From CAVSUR01 sp052143655 (GTDB lineage Bacteria > Actinomycetota > Actinomycetes > Streptosporangiales > Streptosporangiaceae): a stretch of DNA of 5,581 nucleotides. The notes under the pieces were generated by a model. That model saw only the letters and a list, made by a program, of their open reading frames with translations. It was not told the DNA's origin and ran no database searches. Shown here piece by piece: positions 1-5,438 of this stretch; position 1 is the stretch's first letter; every line of letters starts with the position of its first letter. Where the stretch lies: the NCBI GenBank assembly GCA_052143655.1, contig JBKQSL010000303.1, positions 1-5,581 of the forward strand, read 5' to 3'. Both the position numbers and the translations under genes were made by a program.

Positions 1-191
1 GGGCGCCATGGTTCATCGTGCACTCCGACGACAAGCGGCGCGCCCGGCTGAACATCATCAGCCACCTGCTCAGCCAGATCCCATACGAGCCGCTCGAACA
101 ACGCGACATAACCCTGCCCAAACGGCAAAAGCCCGGCGGCTACCAGGAGCCCGACCTGCTGCCGCGCCGGCATATCCCGACCCCGTTCTAG
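1..191 (+). CDS. PPK2-family polyphosphate kinase, C-terminal end (partial)
   Basis: Frame 3 is open from the window edge to a TAG at 189-191 and encodes the last 62 residues of a protein. The segment WFIVHSDDKRRARLNIISHL, followed by LLSQIPYE and then LPKR, is the characteristic C-terminal helix region of PPK2 enzymes (family pattern W..V..DDK.RARLN...HLL..IPY, then a basic LPKR tail). PPK2 enzymes transfer phosphate between polyphosphate and nucleoside mono- or diphosphates in the cytosol. The lid, Walker A and Walker B motifs lie upstream of the window, so subclass and substrate cannot be judged. The stop is followed by a GC-rich spacer and gene remnants, so no intact gene is evidently co-transcribed right behind it. 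I recognise the family from memory of its C-terminal motif. Confidence 0.85.
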   Translation, partial: APWFIVHSDDKRRARLNIISHLLSQIPYEPLEQRDITLPKRQKPGGYQEPDLLPRRHIPTPF

Positions 192-382
192 CCGCCGAGG
201 AGGGAGGGGCTGCCAAACTTAACGGTGTAGCCTCCACCAGCGGCCGCCGGCCCGGCCGGCCGTCCTCGGGCTTGCGGGGCACCGTTGAAGTGTCCGACAT
301 AACGCGTCCTTCCGCGAGCTGCCTTCCTGCGGCTGATCGTCAGGCCACGTCACCTACACAGCTGGCCGGACACGGCCGCTAG
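192..382. other. GC-rich spacer after the PPK2 gene, no recognisable gene
   Basis: No reading frame here shows convincing similarity to a known family. The + strand frame that crosses it (from position 8) is a shadow of the PPK2 gene running into noise, rich in Ala, Pro and Arg. The stretch contains GGCCGGCC-rich sequence and interleaved inverted repeats, annotated separately. It probably combines the 3' untranslated region of the PPK2 gene with degraded DNA left from loss of the neighbouring GH15 gene. Confidence 0.5.
217..291. repeat. Imperfect inverted repeat, possible terminator or deletion scar
   Basis: The left arm ACTTAACGGTG (217-227) matches the reverse complement of CACCGTTGAAGT (280-291) except for one unpaired base. 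The 52-base interior is very GC-rich. A second inverted pair interleaves with it: CCGAGGA (195-201) with TCCTCGG (263-269). Its place 26 bases after the PPK2 stop fits a transcription terminator, but the loop is long and there is no T-run, so this is tentative. Alternatives are the ends of a lost small element, or chance in GC-rich DNA. Confidence 0.3.
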
Positions 383-490
383 GGGCAGCAGGCCGCGCAC
401 CGCGGCTGGCTGCACATCGCCCGCATGATCGACTGGCTGTGCGACAACTGGGACCAGCCGGACGATGGCATCTGGGAGACTCGCGGCGGG
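383..490 (+). pseudogene. GH15 glucoamylase/trehalase-like gene remnant
   Basis: This 36-codon fragment reads GWLHIARMIDWLCDNW and then DQPDDGIWETRGG. That is a hallmark of the actinobacterial GH15 family (pattern W....v.W.C..W..PD.GIWE.RGG, normally followed by a ..FTY..-type segment). GH15 enzymes hydrolyse alpha-glucosidic bonds in maltodextrins, isomaltose or trehalose; the Glu of IWE lies in the region of the family's catalytic acid. The frame is closed immediately upstream by TAG (380-382) and downstream by TGA (509-511), and the expected continuation after RGG is absent. No start codon or ribosome binding site suits it. It is therefore an internal scrap of a gene of roughly 600 codons whose two ends are gone. 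It ends three bases before the palindromic motif at 493-512. The family call rests on one short but distinctive motif. Confidence 0.7.
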
Positions 491-492
491 GA

Positions 493-512
493 GTCACCCG
501 CCGGAGGGTGAT
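493..512 (+). promoter_or_regulatory. Palindromic motif copy 1 (GTCACCC-N6-GGGTGAT)
   Basis: TCACCC (494-499) and GGGTGA (506-511) form a perfect 6-bp inverted repeat around GCCGGA. Including the flanking G and T, the 14 fixed positions are identical to copies 2 and 3. It lies about 100 bases upstream of the MGH1-like start codon at 613, which fits an operator in that gene's former promoter region. It also abuts the broken end of the GH15 remnant, so an extragenic repeat at a rearrangement point is an alternative. Confidence 0.55.
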
Positions 513-598
513 GAGCCTCAGTGCCCGCAGGACGAGGCTGAAACCGGGCATGCGGTCTCTGCGAGCGGGCCATAAACCGGTGCCACAACCCAGCAGCG

Positions 599-604
599 AA
601 AGGA
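599..604 (+). promoter_or_regulatory. Shine-Dalgarno site of the MGH1-like remnant
   Basis: AAAGGA lies 8 bases upstream of the ATG at 613, a good sequence and spacing for ribosome binding. It supports 613 as the true start of the now broken glucosidase gene. It also implies that translation may still begin there, giving a short nonsense product. Confidence 0.6.
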
Positions 605-612
605 CGGGACCC

Positions 613-869
613 ATGGTTCATGCGGAGCAGCAGCGACTGGACGAGGCTGATGGGCGCGGTGTTCCCTGGCGGCGCTGGGGCCCGTACCTCAGTGAGCGGC
701 AGCGGGCACGGTGCGCGAGGACCACGGTGGCGGTGCTGATACTTGGTCGTCGTTCACCCACGATCAGGCCCGCTCCCGACCCTACCGGTGGGGTGAGGAC
801 GGGCCTTCGTGCCCGCATTCGTGGCGCATCCAGAACGCAGCGACCTGGCGGACGGCGGTGACGCCATGA
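613..869 (+). pseudogene. MGH1/GH63-like glycoside hydrolase, frameshifted N-terminal remnant
   Basis: From the ATG the protein reads ..EQQRLDEADGRGVPWRRW, then GPYLSERQ, the typical N-terminus of large actinobacterial MGH1-like/GH63-type glucosidases (WRRWGPYLSERQWGTVRED). After codon 30 the frame is lost. The expected nine bases for WGT are eight here (703-710), and the family sequence resumes one frame over at 711: VREDHGGGADTWSSF, then THDQARSRPYRWGEDG, ending at 803. That corresponds to one deleted base. Beyond WGEDG the expected continuation (G.SDD..) is missing, so the rest of a gene of several hundred codons is deleted. The shifted frame stays open to TGA at 867-869, which overlaps the GH13 ATG (866-868). 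Intact relatives act on alpha-glucosides or glycosylglycerate-type substrates; the substrate here is unknown. The gene is non-functional as it stands. The one-base slip could be a sequencing error, but the truncation could not. Confidence 0.8.
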
Positions 870-2344
870 CGGGCTGGCCGGCGCAGCCGGTGATCTATGA
901 GATCAACACCGCGGTCTGGCTGGATGAGCTGTCCCGGGCGGCCGGGCGGCAGGTCACGCTGGGGGACGTGCCGGCCTCGACCTGGGACACCGTCACCCCG
1001 GCTGGCATCGACGCTGTCTGGCTGATGGGCGTGTGGGAGCGAAGCCCAGCCGGGCTGGCCCTGGCGAACGCGAATACCGAGCTGCAGGTGTCATTCCGGG
1101 ACGCACTGCCCGGCCTGCGGAGTGAAGATGTCATCGGGTCGCCGTACTGCGTGCGCAGGTATGTCGTCGACGCGGCCTTCGGCGGCCCGCAGGCGCTGGC
1201 CGCGGCGCGTACCGCCCTGGCCGCCCGCGACGTCCGCCTGCTTCTCGACTATGTGCCTAACCACGTCGCCCCAGACCACCCATGGGTGACCAGCAACCCG
1301 GAGCTGTTCGTGCGCGGGAGCGAGCACGACATCCACGCCGATCCAGCGGGCTGGCTGGTGGCAGCCGGGCAGGTGCTGGCCCATGGCCGTGATCCGTATT
1401 TTCCGCCCTGGCCCGACGTGGTGCAGCTCAACGCGTTCTCGCCAGCCATGCGCGTCGCCACGGCCGACACCCTCGCCGGCATCGCAGGACAGTGTGACGG
1501 AATCCGCTGCGACATGGCCATGCTGATGATCAATCAAGTCTTCGCCAAGACCTGGGGCAGCCGGGCCGGACCCGAGCCGGCCGGGGAATTCTGGCCGGTC
1601 GTGATCGGCGCGCTGCGTGCCCGGCACCCGGAAACCGTCCTCGTCGCCGAAGCCTACTGGGACCTGGAGTGGGAGCTGCAGGAACAGGGGTTCGACTTCT
1701 GCTACGACAAGCGGCTCTACGACCGGATCATCGGCCAGGACGCATCCGCCGTCCGTGACCACCTGCATGCCGACCTGGCCTACCAGTCGCGGCTGGTGCG
1801 CTTTCTCGAAAACCATGACGAGCCCCGCATCGCCGCCAGCATGCCGTCCGCCGCCGAGCGGGCCGCGGCCGTCGCCATCGCCACGCTGCCTGGCGCGACC
1901 TTGTGGCACGAAGGACAGTTCGAGGGCCGGCGAGTGCGGCCACCGGTCTTCCTGTCGCGGCGGCCCGACGAACCGCCGGACCTTGAGCTCGCCGACTGGT
2001 ACCGGCACCTGGTGACCACCGTCGCCGGCCACCAGGTGCGGTCAGGCGCGTGGCGGCTGCTTGAGGCCACCGGCTGGCCCGACAATGAGTCCTGCCGCAA
2101 CCTGGTCGCCTGGTCCTGGACTGGTGACCGCGGCAGCGACCGGCATGTGGTGGTGATCAACCTCTCCGGGCAGTCGGCGCAAGGGCGAGTGCCGCTGGAC
2201 TGGGCAGACTTGCCCGGCCGGAGCTGGCGCCTCACCGACCTCCTGGCGGAGCGCGTATACGACCGCGACGGCGATGAGCTGGCCAGCCCTGGGCTGTTCG
2301 TTGCCCTGGAGCCATGGCAGCCCCACCTGCTCGCCGTGCACTGA
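866..2344 (+). CDS. GH13 alpha-amylase-family glycoside hydrolase
   Basis: The 492-residue protein contains the GH13 (beta/alpha)8 barrel with its conserved regions in order: DYVPNH (about residues 128-133), GIRCD with the nucleophile Asp (about 216), VAEAYW with the acid/base Glu (about 262) and ENHDE with the transition-state-stabilising Asp (about 318). A short QLN motif (about 187-189) precedes region II. The last ~90 residues look like the C-terminal beta-sandwich domain. There is no signal peptide or starch-binding module, so it probably acts in the cytosol on maltodextrin- or glycogen-type alpha-glucans by hydrolysis or transglycosylation; the exact specificity is not readable. I chose ATG 866 because relatives start close to the W-PVIYEIN segment and because it overlaps the upstream TGA (ATGA), suggesting former translational coupling with the MGH1-like gene. 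An in-frame GTG at 809 would add 19 residues that overlap the remnant. The gene looks intact, unlike both hydrolase genes before it. Confidence 0.93.
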   Translation: MTGWPAQPVIYEINTAVWLDELSRAAGRQVTLGDVPASTWDTVTPAGIDAVWLMGVWERSPAGLALANANTELQVSFRDALPGLRSEDVIGSPYCVRRYVVDAAFGGPQALAAARTALAARDVRLLLDYVPNHVAPDHPWVTSNPELFVRGSEHDIHADPAGWLVAAGQVLAHGRDPYFPPWPDVVQLNAFSPAMRVATADTLAGIAGQCDGIRCDMAMLMINQVFAKTWGSRAGPEPAGEFWPVVIGALRARHPETVLVAEAYWDLEWELQEQGFDFCYDKRLYDRIIGQDASAVRDHLHADLAYQSRLVRFLENHDEPRIAASMPSAAERAAAVAIATLPGATLWHEGQFEGRRVRPPVFLSRRPDEPPDLELADWYRHLVTTVAGHQVRSGAWRLLEATGWPDNESCRNLVAWSWTGDRGSDRHVVVINLSGQSAQGRVPLDWADLPGRSWRLTDLLAERVYDRDGDELASPGLFVALEPWQPHLLAVH

Positions 2345-2357
2345 TCCGCACCGCTCT

Positions 2358-2388
2358 TGTTCGAGACGGTTCCAGATCCCTGTTCGAG
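2358..2388 (+). repeat. Short direct repeat TGTTCGAG
   Basis: TGTTCGAG occurs at 2358-2365 and again at 2381-2388, 23 bases apart, followed by ACGGT and CCGTT respectively. It lies just after the GH13 stop codon. Two 8-mers could be two protein-binding half-sites or a small duplication, but the length is also within reach of chance. Confidence 0.3.
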
Positions 2389-2403
2389 CCGTTACGGGAT
2401 GTC

Positions 2404-2422
2404 GTCACCCTTCCGGGGTGAT
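2404..2422 (+). repeat. Palindromic motif copy 2 (GTCACCC-N5-GGGTGAT)
   Basis: TCACCC (2405-2410) and GGGTGA (2416-2421) are separated by TTCCG, one base fewer than in copies 1 and 3. The flanking G and T are also conserved. This copy sits between two gene ends rather than in front of a gene. That weakens a purely operator-based reading and favours either an extragenic repeat, a terminator-like hairpin, or the leftover operator of a lost gene. Confidence 0.5.
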
Positions 2423-2426
2423 CTCC

Positions 2427-2443
2427 CGCCTATTTGCGGCGGC
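2427..2443. terminator. Possible bidirectional hairpin between convergent genes
   Basis: CCGCC (2427-2431) and GGCGG (2439-2443) can pair around a 7-base loop, in the right place to end transcripts from both the GH13 and LAL genes. The stem is only five base pairs and there is no T-tract, so it is a weak candidate; actinobacterial terminators often lack the T-tract. Confidence 0.25.
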
Positions 2444-2513
2444 TGTGGCGGCCACCGCAGTATTGCTTGCTGCTCAGCTCGCACAGCAGGATCGGCCTCA
2501 TCGCGGAACGATC

Positions 2514-5180
2514 TCAGAGCAGATGCAGTTCAACTGCCCGTTCAATAGCCTCCGAGCGTGACGCCACGCCGAGCTTCTGGTAGATCGACCGGAGATGGGT
2601 TTTTACCGTGTTGCGCGAAATGTCGAAGGCGGCGGCGATCTGCAGGTATGTGCTGGTGGGCAGGATCTTCAGAATGCGCAGCTCGGCAGCGGTCAGGGGC
2701 TCGGCGAGCGTGCCATCGGAGGCGCCGGGCTGCATGGTGCGCTCCTCCAGCGCCGCGACGATCAGCTGCTCCATGAACGGGTCCGATCGCAACTGTGTCG
2801 AATGCTCGACTAGGTAACTCGTCACCTGGGGTACGGTCGTGACGACAGTGTTGAGGAAGCCCTCTCGGCGGGCTGTTTGGACGGCGCTGCTCAGGATGCT
2901 GGCGGTCATGGGGTCGTCGCGCTCGATCGCGGCAGCGGCCAGGAGCAGCTGGCGGATCAGCGCACGCCGTGGGGTCAGGTCGCCCAGTGACGGCGACTGC
3001 AGGTGTCCCTGTGCGGCGTGGTGATTGCCCGCAGCAAGCGCGATCCTGGCCAGTAGCAGGGCGTGGCGGTCGGCGGGTAGCCCGCTAGCCAGCTCGGCCG
3101 GGGTGCGCAAGTCCCCCAGCGACAGGCGCATCAGCGCCTCTAGCTCATCGGCCCGCGTCAGCAGCACCGACCTGATCCCGGCCAGGACGTGGCGCGCCGT
3201 CTCGATGGTGGCCAGCGCTTCGCGGATCTGCCCGCGGGCGGCCCAGATCACGGCGCGGTCGAGCAGGGCCAGGAACTCAAAGATGGGCCGCCGGTGCTCC
3301 GCTATCGAGAGCGCTTGTTCGGCGAGGTGCTCGGCGGCGTCGTGATCCCGCCGCTCCAGCGCGACGCCGGCCAGCACGCGCAGATAATCCACGGCGAAGA
3401 AATGCTGGTCGAATCCGAGCCGCCGCGCCTCCGCAGCAGCGGCCCCGGCCGCACTGGCGGCTTGAGCGAGACGGCCGGAATCAAACCATGCCAGCGCCAG
3501 CGCCCCGGGCACCACGACCAGCTTGACTGGTTCGGTGACCGCGGGCATCGCAAGAGCCACGGCTGCCTCACGCTCAACGGCCTTAACGTCGTCCAGGCAC
3601 GGATAGACCCGCAGCAGGATCAACGGGACGGCGATACTCCATTCGTCGGTGAGCCGCGTCCGCTCCTGGATGGCCCGCGCCTTGAGAGCCTCGCCCACGG
3701 CCTCGGTCAGCTGGCCGGTCAGCGCGTAGCGGAAGCACCGCATCGCCGCGAACCGGGCCGCCAGCCGCGACTCGGGCGGGATCGGCGGCTGGGCGCGCTC
3801 AAGCAAGTCGAGGTACTCGCCGCCACGAGCCGTATCACCCTGTATCAGCAGGTCGGCCGCCACCGCCAGCAGCCGGTCGGGAGAATCCGCAAGCAGCGAT
3901 GGGGTGACCATGCTGAGATCCAGCGCTCCTGGCAGGGCCGGGTCGCGCAGGAAATCGGTCACGACCCGGTCCTGCATGAGGGCCAGTGCCCGGTCGACCT
4001 GCCGCGCCCCAAAAAAGTGGCGGGTCGCACGCCACGTGTCGCCGGTTGACTCGAACCATTCGGCCGCGCGCAGCTGGACCGCCTGCTCCCGGGCCCGGTC
4101 CCGCGCACGCAGCTCAGTGCGCAGCACCTGGCGCACCAGGCGGTGATACCGGAAGATCGTCCGATCTTCGTCGAGTCCCACCAGGAACAGGTCGGCCGCG
4201 TCAATGCTGTGCAGCATTGACGCGGCGTCCGGCCTCGCGGTGACGGCCGCGCACGCGCCTGCGGTCAGCTGGCCGAGAATGGATGTATCCAGCATGAACT
4301 GGACCACCTCAGGTGGCTGCTGATCGAGAACCTCAGAGATGAAGTACTCGCTGATCGCGTGGCGGTGGATCTCGAGCGCCCGCGCAACCCGTGCCGGATC
4401 CGTGCTGCCGCGCAGCGACAGTGCCGCCATCTGCAAGGCCGCGGCCCAGCCCTCGCTTCGCTGATGCAGCAGCGCAAGGTCAGCAGCGGCGATCTCGACA
4501 CCGAAGTTCGCCAGCAGGTCGCGGCTCTCGGCCAGGGAAAAATACAGGTCAGCGTCACGAAGCTCGCACAATTCGCCCAACATCCGCAGCCGGTGCAGCC
4601 GCAGCGGAGGGTCGAAGCGGCCTGACAGAACCAGCTGGGCGGTCTCGGCCGGCCAGCGCTCGACAAGATCGATCATGTTCCTGGAAACCGCGGTTGCCGC
4701 ATAGTGGAAGTCGTCCACAATGACCGCCGACCCTGCGGGCAGCTCCCCGGCGTCGTTCGCGATCGACGCGGTGACGTCGGCCGACACGATGCCGTCCATC
4801 GCGAGCAGGCCGGCGGCATCAGCACCGAACCCCGGCTTCAGCCCCCGGGGGGCCTCGATGAAACCACTCCAGAAGCGGACCGGGTTAACGTCAGGCCTAT
4901 CGCAGGACAGCCAGGAAGTAACACCCGGTGGTCTTTCCGCCGCCCAGTTCGATAGCAGCACGCTCTTGCCCGTGCCAGCCGACCCGACAACAATGGTCAG
5001 GCGCTTGCCAGCTCCCGCTGTTAGCCGGTCATGCAACACGGATCTTGTGACCAGCGTGGGGGGCAGCGTCGTTGGCCGGAACTTGCTCAGGGTGAACCGT
5101 GCGCCCGGTGAGGCGCCGCATCTGGCAGCCGCGTCTTGTGTCACAACCCTCCCGCGGTTCCCCATCCGAAGCGGAACCAC
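2514..5180 (-). CDS. LAL-type (MalT-like) LuxR-family transcriptional regulator
   Basis: The 888-residue protein has the full LAL architecture. An N-terminal STAND-type ATPase comes first, with Walker A GSAGTGKS (66-73), Walker B AVIVDDFHYA (152-161), a sensor-like LVLSGRFDPP, and family landmarks RSEGWAAALQ (241-250) and FRYHRLVRQVLR (343-354). A long alpha-helical, Ala-rich, TPR-like region (about 370-800) follows. A C-terminal LuxR helix-turn-helix ends the protein (about 828-888; core ISRNTVKTHLRSIYQKLGV). The length is usual for the family. LAL proteins are ATP-driven activators that oligomerise on an inducer; MalT responds to maltotriose. The gene converges on a GH13 enzyme gene, so control of alpha-glucan use is plausible but not shown. 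The start is uncertain: GTG 5180 has AAGGA only 3 bases upstream, ATG 5165 has the same site 18 bases away, and GTG 5144 has GGGAGG 3 bases upstream. The conserved domain starts at about residue 29 (RFTLSKFRPTTLP), so any of the three is acceptable. Confidence 0.95.
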   Translation of the reverse strand: MVPLRMGNRGRVVTQDAAARCGASPGARFTLSKFRPTTLPPTLVTRSVLHDRLTAGAGKRLTIVVGSAGTGKSVLLSNWAAERPPGVTSWLSCDRPDVNPVRFWSGFIEAPRGLKPGFGADAAGLLAMDGIVSADVTASIANDAGELPAGSAVIVDDFHYAATAVSRNMIDLVERWPAETAQLVLSGRFDPPLRLHRLRMLGELCELRDADLYFSLAESRDLLANFGVEIAAADLALLHQRSEGWAAALQMAALSLRGSTDPARVARALEIHRHAISEYFISEVLDQQPPEVVQFMLDTSILGQLTAGACAAVTARPDAASMLHSIDAADLFLVGLDEDRTIFRYHRLVRQVLRTELRARDRAREQAVQLRAAEWFESTGDTWRATRHFFGARQVDRALALMQDRVVTDFLRDPALPGALDLSMVTPSLLADSPDRLLAVAADLLIQGDTARGGEYLDLLERAQPPIPPESRLAARFAAMRCFRYALTGQLTEAVGEALKARAIQERTRLTDEWSIAVPLILLRVYPCLDDVKAVEREAAVALAMPAVTEPVKLVVVPGALALAWFDSGRLAQAASAAGAAAAEARRLGFDQHFFAVDYLRVLAGVALERRDHDAAEHLAEQALSIAEHRRPIFEFLALLDRAVIWAARGQIREALATIETARHVLAGIRSVLLTRADELEALMRLSLGDLRTPAELASGLPADRHALLLARIALAAGNHHAAQGHLQSPSLGDLTPRRALIRQLLLAAAAIERDDPMTASILSSAVQTARREGFLNTVVTTVPQVTSYLVEHSTQLRSDPFMEQLIVAALEERTMQPGASDGTLAEPLTAAELRILKILPTSTYLQIAAAFDISRNTVKTHLRSIYQKLGVASRSEAIERAVELHLL

Positions 5181-5268
5181 AGGTCCTTACAGATCCTGGC
5201 AGCCTGCCGTTCGCAGCTGGATGTCGCGCTTCCTCTCCTCGACAATCCCGGCGGCAGCAGCTGGGAAC

Positions 5269-5288
5269 ATCACCCTGTGCGGGGGGTT
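5269..5288 (-). promoter_or_regulatory. Degenerate palindromic motif copy facing the LAL gene
   Basis: On the - strand this reads AACCCCC-CGCACA-GGGTGAT. The right half is identical to the other copies, the left half matches at 4 of 7 positions, and the spacer is six bases as in copies 1 and 3. It lies about 90 bases upstream of the LAL start, in that gene's orientation, which would suit autoregulation. The weak left half makes chance a real possibility. Confidence 0.3.
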
Positions 5289-5309
5289 TTACCTGTGCAT
5301 GCGAGATTC

Positions 5310-5315
5310 TATACT
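5310..5315 (+). promoter_or_regulatory. Possible -10 promoter hexamer
   Basis: TATACT matches the TANNNT-type -10 consensus and stands out in otherwise GC-rich sequence, between the LAL start and the small gene at 5439. No good -35 hexamer precedes it at normal spacing. If real, transcription would run rightward through palindromic motif copy 3, placing that motif in the 5' leader just downstream of the start point, a position suited to repression. Confidence 0.25.
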
Positions 5316-5348
5316 CCGGCATCATCGGGGCCCCCGCTGCTGAGTCCT

Positions 5349-5368
5349 GTCACCCTCGGATGGGTGAT
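5349..5368 (+). promoter_or_regulatory. Palindromic motif copy 3 (GTCACCC-N6-GGGTGAT)
   Basis: TCACCC (5350-5355) and GGGTGA (5362-5367) flank TCGGAT, and the flanking G and T match copies 1 and 2. It is 70 bases upstream of the proposed GTG start at 5439 and about 170 bases upstream of the LAL gene on the other strand. This is a natural operator position for a divergently transcribed pair. Confidence 0.55.
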
Positions 5369-5424
5369 GACGCATACCCCAGCCGCCAGGCATGTTGGCA
5401 GTTACACGTGCACCAGCGGACTGC

Positions 5425-5428
5425 GAGG
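5425..5428 (+). promoter_or_regulatory. Shine-Dalgarno site of the small conserved gene
   Basis: GAGG lies 10 bases upstream of the GTG at 5439. It supports that start over the in-frame ATG at 5367, which falls inside the palindromic motif and has no purine-rich site before it. Confidence 0.4.
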
Positions 5429-5438
5429 CGTAACCCCA

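Larger units (their letters stand above)
2345..2513. other. Convergent intergenic gap between the GH13 and LAL genes
   Basis: Both flanking genes end here, so a bidirectional terminator is expected. Candidate hairpins are CCGCC-tatttgc-GGCGG (2427-2443) and GTGG-cgg-CCAC further on, but neither has a clear T-run. The gap also holds an 8-base direct repeat and palindromic motif copy 2, annotated separately. A GTG at 2418 opens a 47-codon frame with a hydrophobic, signal-like start; I do not call it a gene. Confidence 0.5.
5181..5438. other. Divergent intergenic region between the LAL gene and a small conserved gene
   Basis: These 258 bases should carry promoters in both directions. They contain palindromic motif copy 3 and a degenerate copy on the opposite strand. 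A TATACT hexamer on the + strand (5310-5315) resembles a -10 box, but no convincing -35 box sits 16-18 bases before it; the overlapping reverse strand reads TATAGAAT. Reading frames crossing the region on either strand show no family I recognise. Confidence 0.5.

Noticed and set aside
8..382. 124-codon + strand reading frame over the PPK2 end and spacer
   Set aside because: It is out of frame with the clear PPK2 sequence in its first half, and its product is Ala/Pro/Arg-rich with no recognisable motif.
439..861. 140-codon + strand reading frame as an intact hypothetical gene
   Set aside because: Only the part from ATG 613 to the frameshift encodes family sequence; the first part is out of frame with the GH15 remnant and the tail is out of frame with the MGH1-like sequence.
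809..865. GTG 809 as the GH13 start
   Set aside because: It would add 19 residues without family similarity over the upstream remnant; the ATG at 866 fits homologues and the ATGA overlap.
1277..1288. CACCCATGGGTG palindrome inside the GH13 gene as a further motif copy
   Set aside because: It has no spacer, lacks the outer fixed bases in the right register and falls in conserved coding sequence just after the DYVPNH motif.
1091..2032. 313-codon - strand frame opposite the GH13 gene
   Set aside because: It is a mirror of GC-rich codon bias; the + strand has all GH13 catalytic motifs, and the antisense product resembles nothing known.
3189..4049. 286-codon + strand frame opposite the LAL gene
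   Set aside because: It lies wholly antisense to a well-supported regulator, is composed of Arg/Gly/Gln-rich sequence and has no domain motif.
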